Assembly: GCA_034430155.1 (NCBI GenBank)
Contig: DAOUET010000060.1
Location: forward strand, 1-8,375
Direction of reading: 5' to 3'
Source of the DNA: DAOUET01 sp034430155
GTDB lineage: Bacteria > Chloroflexota > Anaerolineae > Anaerolineales > UBA4823
DNA length: 8,375 nucleotides
In this document: positions 1-6,145 of the stretch, piece by piece
How the letters are laid out: the number at the start of each line of letters is the position of its first letter
Numbering within the stretch: the stretch's first letter is position 1
Translations under genes and position numbers: made by a program
Notes under the pieces: generated by a model
Databases searched by the model: none
The model's input: the letters and a program-made list of their open reading frames with translations, nothing else
Told to the model about the DNA's origin: nothing

Positions 1-153
1 GCGGGTAAGGATGTCGACTCTGTGACCTAGCTCAGCTATGGCTAAGGAAAGCTGTTTGACATAGACCAGCTGGCCTCCGAAATCGGGGTGTTCGGTCCAG
101 TAACTATCTCGGGGATCGAAATTGCCTTGAGGGTTTAGAAAAGCCAGATGCAT
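1..153 (-). CDS. Sucrose-phosphate-synthase-type GT4 glycosyltransferase, N-terminal fragment (runs off left edge)
   Basis: Only the first 51 codons are in the window; the gene continues beyond position 1. Reading from the ATG at 153-151, the protein starts MHLAFLNPQGNFDP and continues with a DSYWTEHPDFGGQLVYVK stretch (residues 16-33), then an ILTR segment ending a first Rossmann beta-alpha unit. This closely matches, from memory, the start of bacterial sucrose-phosphate synthases such as that of Halothermothrix orenii. In that family the GGQ loop (here residues 26-28) lies at the sugar-acceptor site. The family transfers glucose from a nucleotide sugar to fructose 6-phosphate in the cytoplasm. 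A Shine-Dalgarno AGGAAG (160-165) sits 6 nt before the ATG and supports this start. The gene begins 23 nt after the preceding glycosyltransferase stop, so they are probably cotranscribed. A sucrose-synthase-like activity cannot be excluded. The donor site, the ExxxxxxxE motif and any fused phosphatase domain are out of view. Confidence 0.85.
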   Translation of the reverse strand, partial: MHLAFLNPQGNFDPRDSYWTEHPDFGGQLVYVKQLSLAIAELGHRVDILTR

Positions 154-176
154 TGGTAGCTTCCTGCGGGCCTGGT

Positions 177-1565
177 TCAGCTGCTCTTCCAGCTGAGCTG
201 TTCAAGAAAAGCCTCCACCAAGCGCTTCCAGGTGAATTTTGGGATGGTCCGGTCATAAGCCTGACGGCCCATTTCCTTCCGTAATGGGTCATCGGCCAGC
301 AAATATCCCAAGGCGAAACTAAAGCCTTGCACGTCATCGGAGGGAACCATGATGCCCCCCTGCCCGATCAATATAGGATCTTCATCTACCCCTGGATAGG
401 GGATTTCCATAACGGTTTGGCCTAACAAGTACTCTTTGACGAAAGGGACCTGGGAGCTGGCAATGACCGGCACACCTGTGGCGGCCGCCTCCTGAGCGGA
501 CATGCCAAATCCCTCCATAATAGAAGGCGTGCAGTAGATATCTGTAACCGCGTAAAGGAAGGGCAGCTCATCCCAAATGGAACCCACCTGGGCGATGTGG
601 CCTTCCAGATGGTATCCACGTATTAACCCTTTTAACTGTTGGGATAGCTCCACCTGGGAAGGATCAATAGAGACGACCAAAAGGGTTTTGGGGAAACGCT
701 GGTGGATTTGACCGAAAGCCTCAATTAAGATGTCTTTCCGCTTGGTGCGGTCTGTACGGCTGATTTCAGTGATGATTTTGGAATCCCGAACTTGAGCTGC
801 TGACAGAGGGGTATGTTGGCTGAGGAAATCCCAAATTGGGTGGTCAGGGGGAATCTCCCGGGGATGGAAGCGGCCCGGGTCGATACAGGGCGGCAGCCAG
901 AAAAGCGGGCCGCCATAACCATAATCATCATTTAGAGATCTTTGGATCAGGGAAGAGGTGCTACCGATGCCATCCACCACGCCGACCAGTTCGATTTCGT
1001 TATCGATGCGCTGGTCGATTTTCAATTTGGCCCACTGCTCCGGAGACAGGTTGGATTTCTTTATGAAACCGAGTGAATGGGGCACCCAGATGTGTTTAAC
1101 CGGATGAGGGAGGCTTTGCCGGTAGGATTCGGCGACTTTTCCAGCGTCCCAATAGTGAGAAATGATCAGATCGACCTGGGTCGGGTCGGCTTCCATCTCT
1201 TTTTCTAAGCAGGCTACCAGATTGGGAAGGCGCTCGCCCATATCTTCTTTGGGGACAAAGCGCTCCAAGCCGTCTTGCAAGTACAAGATCCGCTGAACAC
1301 CGTCTTTATAATGCAAGCCCGCTCTCATCTCCCCGGTAAGAGGGTGGGTATAACCTCCCCGGTTAACGATGGTTATCTTAAAGCCCAGATCGGCTAAAGC
1401 CTGGGAAAATTGGTTGACAAACACATTTTGCCCGCCGGTATCCGGCAATCCAGGCAGGATGTCCCACTGGTGGATGCCATGGATGGTAAGCATCAAGAGG
1501 TGCGGCCTGGGGGAAGAGAGGAAGGCCTGGTGATATTGAGGGTTGTCTATCATTTCTGAAGACAT
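177..1565 (-). CDS. GT4 glycosyltransferase of the sucrose-phosphate / mannosylfructose-phosphate synthase group
   Basis: This 462-residue, probably cytoplasmic enzyme has the two-domain GT-B layout. The N-terminal half carries the acceptor-side motifs DTGGQNVFV (42-50), FVPKE (103-107), SHYWDAG (136-142) and PHSLGFIKK (162-170). The C-terminal half carries SRTDRTK (269-275), matching the family's R-x-D-x-x-K nucleotide-sugar phosphate contact, and EGFGMSAQE (351-359), the retaining GT4 E-x7-E motif. All key elements seem intact. By memory, the HGxx...DTGGQ, FIPKE, SHYWDAG and PHSLG blocks resemble Agrobacterium mannosylfructose-phosphate synthase at least as much as plain sucrose-phosphate synthase. 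The expected reaction is therefore transfer of glucose or mannose from NDP-sugar onto fructose 6-phosphate or fructose; donor and acceptor cannot be fixed from sequence. The first ATG has only a weak GAGG before it, and an in-frame ATG at residue 5 is an alternative. It lies 27 nt after the glycosidase gene and 23 nt before the second GT4 gene. Confidence 0.85.
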   Translation of the reverse strand: MSSEMIDNPQYHQAFLSSPRPHLLMLTIHGIHQWDILPGLPDTGGQNVFVNQFSQALADLGFKITIVNRGGYTHPLTGEMRAGLHYKDGVQRILYLQDGLERFVPKEDMGERLPNLVACLEKEMEADPTQVDLIISHYWDAGKVAESYRQSLPHPVKHIWVPHSLGFIKKSNLSPEQWAKLKIDQRIDNEIELVGVVDGIGSTSSLIQRSLNDDYGYGGPLFWLPPCIDPGRFHPREIPPDHPIWDFLSQHTPLSAAQVRDSKIITEISRTDRTKRKDILIEAFGQIHQRFPKTLLVVSIDPSQVELSQQLKGLIRGYHLEGHIAQVGSIWDELPFLYAVTDIYCTPSIMEGFGMSAQEAAATGVPVIASSQVPFVKEYLLGQTVMEIPYPGVDEDPILIGQGGIMVPSDDVQGFSFALGYLLADDPLRKEMGRQAYDRTIPKFTWKRLVEAFLEQLSWKSS

Positions 1566-1592
1566 GCGGGCCTCAGGAAAGATCCATCGGGT

Positions 1593-2573
1593 TCAAGCAT
1601 CTGCCTGAACCACCTTCAAGCTCCCATCCGGATGGATGTGGACCTTCATAGGATCGCTGATTTCGCCGATAAAATCGCCGTTGGGGGCAAAATGGTGGAC
1701 GCATAGATAAACCCAATCTCCTTCGGGATCCTGCACCAATTTTCCAGAATAGGTCGAGCCGGTCTTATCAGCCAGCAACTCTTTTTCCGCGGCTGATTCG
1801 AAGGGTCCCACGGATCCATTGGCGATACGGTAAAAAGTACCGGTGAGCGGAGGTGCTTGCATGGCTTCCAGGCGTGCTTTTGAATACATCTGATGGGTCG
1901 TGGAGAATAGCAGGTAATAACGCCCAGCTATGTTCACCAATTGGGGGACCTCCATATGCCCATAATCCCCGGGTTCGGTGATGGGTGGCAAGACCTTCCA
2001 GTGAACCAGGTCTTCTGAATGGGCTTGGGCGATGACTCCCCGGCCGTTAGCCGGTCCATAGTTTACCCGGGCGGTGATGAAAGCCCGGAAGGAGCCATCC
2101 AATGGGTCTTGGAAAACCCAAGGGTCCCGCCAGGCCTGGTCGTGCCACAGGTTCAGGTCAAGCAGCTCATACCAGGTGGGATTGGTGGTGATGAGGGGAT
2201 TATTTGGATGCTTTTTCCAATGCAGCAGGTCGAGTGAGGTAGCCAATCCAATCCGTTGGACCAGACCATCCTCCTTCCTGCTACCGCCGGTGTAGAAAAG
2301 GTACCAAAGGCCGGCATGATGAAAAACGCTGCCGGTCCAGGTGGTGAAGCTATCCCAGGCCTGGGGAGTTTCCGTGCTGGGTCGTAGGTCCATTGGAAGC
2401 CTCTGCCAGGTGCACAAATCCTGCGAGACTGCCTGGCCGATGGTGGCATGCCAATGACGCAGGCTCTCATGGCCTAAGGCACGCGGGGCTTGCAAGAAAA
2501 ATATATGGTAATCAGGACCGTCTTTAGCCAGCCAAAAATCCCACAACCAGTGGTCTTCCAGCCGTAATGTCAT
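1593..2573 (-). CDS. Intracellular GH32/GH68-like five-bladed beta-propeller glycosidase (probable beta-fructosidase)
   Basis: This 326-residue protein has no signal peptide or membrane segment, so it should act on imported sugar in the cytoplasm. Three acidic motifs fit the clan GH-J catalytic triad: LWDFW with D12 as candidate nucleophile, WRDPWVF with D150 as the transition-state stabiliser (RDP motif), and MEVPQLV with E208 as the acid/base. Repeated blade-like segments (GSVFHHAGLWYLFYTG at 81-96, and SEDLVHW at 186-192) are typical of these propellers. WDxW recalls GH68 levansucrases, whereas MEVPQLV recalls the ECPDL motif of GH32. The protein is much shorter than usual GH32 enzymes (about 450-500 residues) and lacks room for their C-terminal beta-sandwich. 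In this operon, sucrose or another fructoside is the likely substrate, with released fructose going to the fructokinase. A clan GH-F (GH43-like) assignment remains possible. No clear Shine-Dalgarno precedes the ATG; the start is kept because the catalytic WDFW lies close to it. Confidence 0.75.
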   Translation of the reverse strand: MTLRLEDHWLWDFWLAKDGPDYHIFFLQAPRALGHESLRHWHATIGQAVSQDLCTWQRLPMDLRPSTETPQAWDSFTTWTGSVFHHAGLWYLFYTGGSRKEDGLVQRIGLATSLDLLHWKKHPNNPLITTNPTWYELLDLNLWHDQAWRDPWVFQDPLDGSFRAFITARVNYGPANGRGVIAQAHSEDLVHWKVLPPITEPGDYGHMEVPQLVNIAGRYYLLFSTTHQMYSKARLEAMQAPPLTGTFYRIANGSVGPFESAAEKELLADKTGSTYSGKLVQDPEGDWVYLCVHHFAPNGDFIGEISDPMKVHIHPDGSLKVVQADA

Positions 2574-2643
2574 GGAAAAGTGGCTTGAACGCTTATCTGA
2601 TAGGGTGATTTATTAATATAAATTATCCAATGGCTTCACTCCT

Positions 2644-3540
2644 TCAGCCTTTGATGCCGGTAGAAGCCACACTCTGGACGAACCACTTCTGGAACAACAG
2701 GAAGACGATCAATACCGGAATGGTGATCATGGAGGCAAAGGCCATCAAGTCACCCCAAATCCTAGGGTCTTGCCCGAAGAAGGTCTGCATCCCGACCGTC
2801 AAAGGACGGGCATCTACACCTCGGGTGACCATCAAGGGCCACATGAAACGGTTCCAGCTGGCTAAAGCTTGAAGAATAGCGACCGTGGCGAAGATAGGCC
2901 GGGAGAGCGGTAAGACAATGTTCCAATAGATGCGTAGAAGGCCAGCGCCATCAACCAGGGCAGCTTCTTCCAGGTCTTTGGGGATGTTGATAAAGAACTG
3001 GTAAAACAAGAAAATGGAGAAGGCATCGGCGACAAAGGGGATGATCTGCACGTGGTAGCTGTCCAGCCAGGTGGTAGCGCCGCCGAACCAGGGCAAATGA
3101 TTAACCAACAGCAGCAGAGGCACCGCCACAGCTTCGAAGGGGACGATCATCAAAGCGACGATCACGCCCAGCAAGAAATTCCGCCCCTTGAATCGCAATC
3201 GGGCGAGCGAATAAGCGATCAAACTGTTGACCAACAAACCGCTTAATACCGTAACGAGCATGATCAAGGTTGAATTGAACAACAGTTTGCCGAATTCCAT
3301 GCGACCAAAGACATCTGTGAAATTGACAAACCCCAGGTCACCGCGGGGGATAAAGGCATACAAGGAGCTCATATCAGACATGACCTGGGTTTCATTATTC
3401 TTGATGGAGGAGACGAACATGAACACGATGGGGAACAGGAAGAAGATCGCCAGGGCGGCCATCACCAGATAAGTAAGCGTATTGCGGATACGCTTCTGCA
3501 TGCTAAAACCGATTCGGGAAGTTTTCGTGGCCGCGGTCAT
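2644..3540 (-). CDS. CUT1 sugar ABC transporter permease, MalG-type
   Basis: This 298-residue inner-membrane protein has about six hydrophobic spans, the first at roughly residues 21-44. It carries the cytoplasmic EAA loop that docks the ATPase: EEAALVDGAG (191-200) followed by IVLP (208-211). A short N-terminus, a large soluble loop after the first span containing FVNFTDVF (71-78), and a C-terminus ending a few residues after the last helix are typical of MalG-type carbohydrate permeases. It would pair with the permease encoded just upstream to carry sugar delivered by the binding lipoprotein. The ATG is 1 nt after the stop of that gene, which implies translational coupling. AAAGG and AGG elements within the end of the upstream gene can serve as ribosome binding site. 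An in-frame ATG at residue 14 is a less likely start. No nucleotide-binding subunit is encoded in the window. Confidence 0.93.
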   Translation of the reverse strand: MTAATKTSRIGFSMQKRIRNTLTYLVMAALAIFFLFPIVFMFVSSIKNNETQVMSDMSSLYAFIPRGDLGFVNFTDVFGRMEFGKLLFNSTLIMLVTVLSGLLVNSLIAYSLARLRFKGRNFLLGVIVALMIVPFEAVAVPLLLLVNHLPWFGGATTWLDSYHVQIIPFVADAFSIFLFYQFFINIPKDLEEAALVDGAGLLRIYWNIVLPLSRPIFATVAILQALASWNRFMWPLMVTRGVDARPLTVGMQTFFGQDPRIWGDLMAFASMITIPVLIVFLLFQKWFVQSVASTGIKG

Positions 3541-3541
3541 T

Positions 3542-4471
3542 TCACTGCACCTGCCTTTCTTCGCGCAAGAAGCGCCTCTGGATTAGGGAAACCATCAATA
3601 CAATCAAGAAAAACACCACGCTTATTGCGGCGGCATAGCCTACTTTGAGCTGGCCCCAGCCCTGGTTGATCACATATAGCATGGTGGTCATGGAGGCATT
3701 TTGTGGGCCGCCGTCGGTCATCACTTTAACCTGATCGAAGAGTTTGAAGGCCAGGATAGTGGTCGAAATCACCACAAAAATTGTGGTGTTGCGAAGCTGA
3801 GGTAAGGTTATATAGAAGAATTGCTGGAATTTGTTGGCACCATCCACTTCGCCGGCTTCATAGAGGTCCGAAGGGATTTCCTGCAAGCCTGCCAGGTAAA
3901 TCACCATTTGAAAACCCACCCCTTGCCAGATGGAAAGCACCATAATGGCTGGGAAGACCAAGCGAGTGTCTTTTAGCCAGTTGATATTGCCTATGGCTCC
4001 AAAGGAAACCGTCTTGAGGAAGGCGTTGATCATGCCTGCATCTGGGTTGTAAAGGAAGGTCCAGACGATCGCTACGACCACCATGGAGGTCACTACCGGG
4101 CCGAAATAAATGGTGCGAAAGAAATTCATGCCCCTGAGTTTTTGATTGACCAGGATGGCAAGCAGTAACGCCAGGGAAGTTTGGATGGGGACCACCACGA
4201 TCACGAAGTAGAAATTATTTAGTAGCCCGCGAAGGAAAGCCTCATCGCTGATCAGGCGGGTGAAGTTGCGGAATCCGATTATCTGGGTTGGTAGATTAAG
4301 GTTGGGAACGAGACGCTGGTTGGTAAAACCTAAAACGATGGCCATAATGAAGGGTACCACCAGGAATACGATCAGCAGGATGATAGCGGGGGCCGAAAAG
4401 AGCCAGGCCAAAAAAGCTTCATTGGTTCGGCCGCTGATCGGTCTTTTATTTCCGGGAAGGGTTACAGCCAT
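3542..4471 (-). CDS. CUT1 sugar ABC transporter permease, MalF-type
   Basis: This 309-residue integral membrane protein starts with a basic/polar tail, then a first span around residues 21-49 (LAWLFSAPAIILLIVF). Further spans lie near 85-108, 122-142, 172-195, 228-245 and 276-297. The EAA loop is EAGEVDGANKFQQFFYITLP (205-224), with the invariant Gly at 211 and the closing I-x-L-P. The N-terminus lacks the long extra region of Escherichia coli MalF and resembles the shorter sugar permeases found across Gram-positive bacteria and Chloroflexota. It forms the heterodimeric channel with the next gene. AGGAG (4480-4484) lies 8 nt before the ATG and supports this start. The 166-bp gap upstream, holding a strong stem-loop, separates it from the binding-protein gene, a place where operons often reduce permease expression relative to binding protein. 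Confidence 0.93.
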   Translation of the reverse strand: MAVTLPGNKRPISGRTNEAFLAWLFSAPAIILLIVFLVVPFIMAIVLGFTNQRLVPNLNLPTQIIGFRNFTRLISDEAFLRGLLNNFYFVIVVVPIQTSLALLLAILVNQKLRGMNFFRTIYFGPVVTSMVVVAIVWTFLYNPDAGMINAFLKTVSFGAIGNINWLKDTRLVFPAIMVLSIWQGVGFQMVIYLAGLQEIPSDLYEAGEVDGANKFQQFFYITLPQLRNTTIFVVISTTILAFKLFDQVKVMTDGGPQNASMTTMLYVINQGWGQLKVGYAAAISVVFFLIVLMVSLIQRRFLREERQVQ

Positions 4472-4501
4472 TGTGGTTTCTCCTGTGAGGATGAGGTTTT
4501 A

Positions 4502-4546
4502 GGGGTGGTGTAAAAGTGTTTGAAGGGCCTACTTTTACACCACTCC
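4502..4546 (-). promoter_or_regulatory. Strong intergenic stem-loop between binding-protein and permease genes
   Basis: A perfect 13-bp inverted repeat, GTGGTGTAAAAGT (4505-4517) and ACTTTTACACCAC (4531-4543), encloses a 13-nt loop. After one mismatch, two more G-C pairs extend it (4502-4503 with 4545-4546). No run of T follows on the minus strand (CCTAAAACC comes next), nor on the plus strand, so it does not look like an intrinsic terminator. By analogy with the hairpins between binding-protein and permease genes in other sugar operons, it may stabilise the 3' end of the binding-protein mRNA or cause partial termination. That role is inferred; the structure is plain in the sequence. Confidence 0.8.
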
Positions 4547-4564
4547 ATCAAACGTTATGCTTGT

Positions 4565-4593
4565 ATATTACCATCAGGGGTACGGGCTGCCAA
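4565..4593 (-). promoter_or_regulatory. Possible internal promoter upstream of the permease genes
   Basis: On the minus strand, TTGGCA (4588-4593) and TAATAT (4565-4570) are separated by exactly 17 bp, giving 5/6 and 4/6 matches to the sigma70 -35 and -10 boxes. Transcription would start about 20 nt after the end of the stretch carrying AGGAGGG and before the stem-loop. No operator palindrome lies near it. It could provide low basal permease expression, but matches of this quality also occur by chance in intergenic DNA. Confidence 0.28.
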
Positions 4594-4637
4594 AGTCTGC
4601 ACCCTCCTGAGGATTTAGACTTGTAAAACGTGCCTAA

Positions 4638-5984
4638 CTACTGCTTTAGCGGGTACCCCTGGTTGTCCTGGATATCCTGATCAATGATCTCAACTGCTTT
4701 GTCGAGCTCGGTTTTTACGTCTGCACCCGCCACAATGTTTGTGACGACATCGGAAAAGGCCGAAGTAATGACAGGATAAGCAGGTGTAACTGGGCGTTCT
4801 AGAGCCACACCACCCTGCAACTGCTGCACGAAAAGGTTCAAAGGGCCGCCTTCAGCATAAAGTTCGGATTTAGCAATGGCGCTCTTGCGAGCCGGCACGG
4901 CCCCGTTGGCATTGGTCATGCGCAGGATTTCGTCCGGTTGGATGAGATAATCCAGGAATTTCCAGGCGGCATCAGGGTTTTCGCAAGAAGTGGTGATGCC
5001 CCAGTTCCAGGAGCCCATGCCGGTTACGGCCTTATCGCCGAATTTGGGAACCGGGATTAACACCAGGTCATCGCCTAAGCCCTCACTATGGGGACCCCAC
5101 ATCCAGTGTCCTACCCAGGAAAGGGCGGTGATCTTCTTGGTGTAGAAGTCATCGTCGCCAGCCTGATCGGCATTGGAATAACCATCCTGGAAGAGACTCT
5201 GGAAGAAGGTCATCGCTTCGACGGATTGAGGGCTGTTGAGCACGCCATCGGCGCTCTGGTAATCACTGCGATCGATCAAATCGCCACCGAAGGATTGAAG
5301 GATGGGTGAGAAACCGTAGGTAAACCACTCGCCCGCCCCGTAGTTCATCTTGAAGTCAATGGCATACTCTACTTCGGGCAGGGCTTGCAGTTTCTCCATA
5401 GCATCCATGAACTCAGCTTTGTCCCAAGGATCAGAAATGCCGGTAGGTATACGCACGCCGGCCGCGTCCAGATAGGCTTTATTACCCCAGATCGCCAAGC
5501 CGGAGTCGAAAGTGCCCAGGCTGTAGAGTTTTCCGCCGTAGGTACCCTGACTGATGATGGAAGGCAGGAAATCTGCCTTTAGATCAGCGGAGACGAAATC
5601 ATCCAGGGGTATGAGATAGCCTGACCAGGCATAGTTATACAGGTTTGGGCCATCGAAATCCAACAAGCAGGGCAGATCGCCTGCCAGGGCGGCCGCGTTG
5701 ACCTGGTCGTTGTAAGAACCTTCGGGCAACTGGATGGCATTAATCGTAACCCCATTACCTTGGGCATTGAAATCTGCCACCTGGGCGTCCAGAGCATCGC
5801 GCTCTTCACCCTTGCCAGAGTGGAACCACACATCAATGGTGACGGGTTCTGCCGGTGCCATAGTGGGTTGTTCCTCGACTGGGGCGCTGGTAGGAGTAGC
5901 CTGAGGGCCAGCGCAGGAGGCGAGCACCATCGCAGTGATCACCATTAGCACTAAGATAAACCATGAAGTTTTTTTACTATTCAT
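4638..5984 (-). CDS. CUT1 sugar-binding lipoprotein (solute-binding protein family 1)
   Basis: This 448-residue protein starts with a basic n-region (NSKK), a hydrophobic core, and the lipobox LASC with Cys at residue 24. It is therefore exported, lipid-anchored and held at the outer face of the membrane. A Thr/Pro/Ala/Glu-rich linker (about 26-47) precedes the binding domain, which begins VTIDVWFHSGKGEERDAL. The C-terminal lobe has the family markers AAWKFLDYL (339-347) and NGAVPAR (360-366). Trp and Tyr residues scattered through the domain (for example in GSWNWG and the WVGHWMWG block) suggest sugar stacking, but the ligand cannot be read directly. The neighbours point to sucrose or a related fructoside. 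The start is well supported by AAGGAGAA (5993-6000) upstream of the ATG. It delivers substrate to the two permeases encoded downstream. Confidence 0.94.
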   Translation of the reverse strand: MNSKKTSWFILVLMVITAMVLASCAGPQATPTSAPVEEQPTMAPAEPVTIDVWFHSGKGEERDALDAQVADFNAQGNGVTINAIQLPEGSYNDQVNAAALAGDLPCLLDFDGPNLYNYAWSGYLIPLDDFVSADLKADFLPSIISQGTYGGKLYSLGTFDSGLAIWGNKAYLDAAGVRIPTGISDPWDKAEFMDAMEKLQALPEVEYAIDFKMNYGAGEWFTYGFSPILQSFGGDLIDRSDYQSADGVLNSPQSVEAMTFFQSLFQDGYSNADQAGDDDFYTKKITALSWVGHWMWGPHSEGLGDDLVLIPVPKFGDKAVTGMGSWNWGITTSCENPDAAWKFLDYLIQPDEILRMTNANGAVPARKSAIAKSELYAEGGPLNLFVQQLQGGVALERPVTPAYPVITSAFSDVVTNIVAGADVKTELDKAVEIIDQDIQDNQGYPLKQ

Positions 5985-5992
5985 CTTTCTTA

Positions 5993-6000
5993 TTCTCCTT
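5993..6000 (-). promoter_or_regulatory. Ribosome binding site of the sugar-binding lipoprotein
   Basis: AAGGAGAA lies 8 nt before the ATG at 5984 and fixes the start of the binding protein. Its first two A bases are also the end of the TAA stop codon (5999-6001) of the short ORF described next, so translation of the two could be coupled. Confidence 0.8.
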
Positions 6001-6067
6001 AGATATTTTGGTTTGATATATTGAACAGAGTCGGTCGAGACGTTTGTCGGTCAGCTGAATTCTCCAA
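5999..6067 (-). CDS. Possible 22-codon ORF with an ideal ribosome binding site and TTG start
   Basis: AAAAGGAGGT (6073-6082) is a near-perfect Shine-Dalgarno sequence, standing 6 nt from a TTG codon (6067-6065). Reading from there gives 22 codons, MENSADRQTSRPTLFNISNQ then NI, ending at TAA (6001-5999), which overlaps the next gene's ribosome binding site. The predicted peptide is polar, without a signal sequence, membrane segment or known motif; I recognise no family. It may be a leader ORF whose translation affects the binding-protein gene, a stand-by ribosome loading site, or a chance ORF behind a relic ribosome binding site. The Shine-Dalgarno and the stop/Shine-Dalgarno overlap are directly visible; function is unknown. 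Confidence 0.35.
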   Translation of the reverse strand: MENSADRQTSRPTLFNISNQNI

Positions 6068-6145
6068 TAGGTACCTCCTTTTCAAGGTGATGGCATAGAA
6101 CGATTTGGTTTTGGGATTGAGATATCCCGTAGAAAGTTGGTATGC

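Noticed and set aside
836..1066. Plus-strand ORF of 76 codons (and the other plus-strand ORFs across the window)
   Set aside because: All lie opposite well-supported minus-strand genes, have low-complexity or motif-free translations, and lack ribosome binding sites; they are shadows of the real reading frames.
2574..2643. Promoter in the AT-rich gap before the glycosidase gene
   Set aside because: TATATTAAT-like stretches are present but no -35 box at a proper spacing was found.
2632..2649. Hairpin at the end of the second permease gene (GGCTTCACTCCTTCAGCC)
   Set aside because: Only four base pairs close a ten-base loop; too weak to call a terminator or attenuator.
4502..4546. Intrinsic transcription terminator
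   Set aside because: The stem is strong but no T-run follows on either strand, and the genes on both sides clearly belong to one transport system.
5746..5758. Third LacI operator (GTAACCCCATTAC)
   Set aside because: It resembles half of the operator on one side only, is not palindromic, lacks the central CCGG and lies inside the binding-protein coding sequence.
6030..6052. Iterated GTCGGTC heptamers, 16 bp apart, in the gap before the binding-protein gene
   Set aside because: The repeats are too short and too few to claim a regulatory site; they also fall within the possible short ORF.
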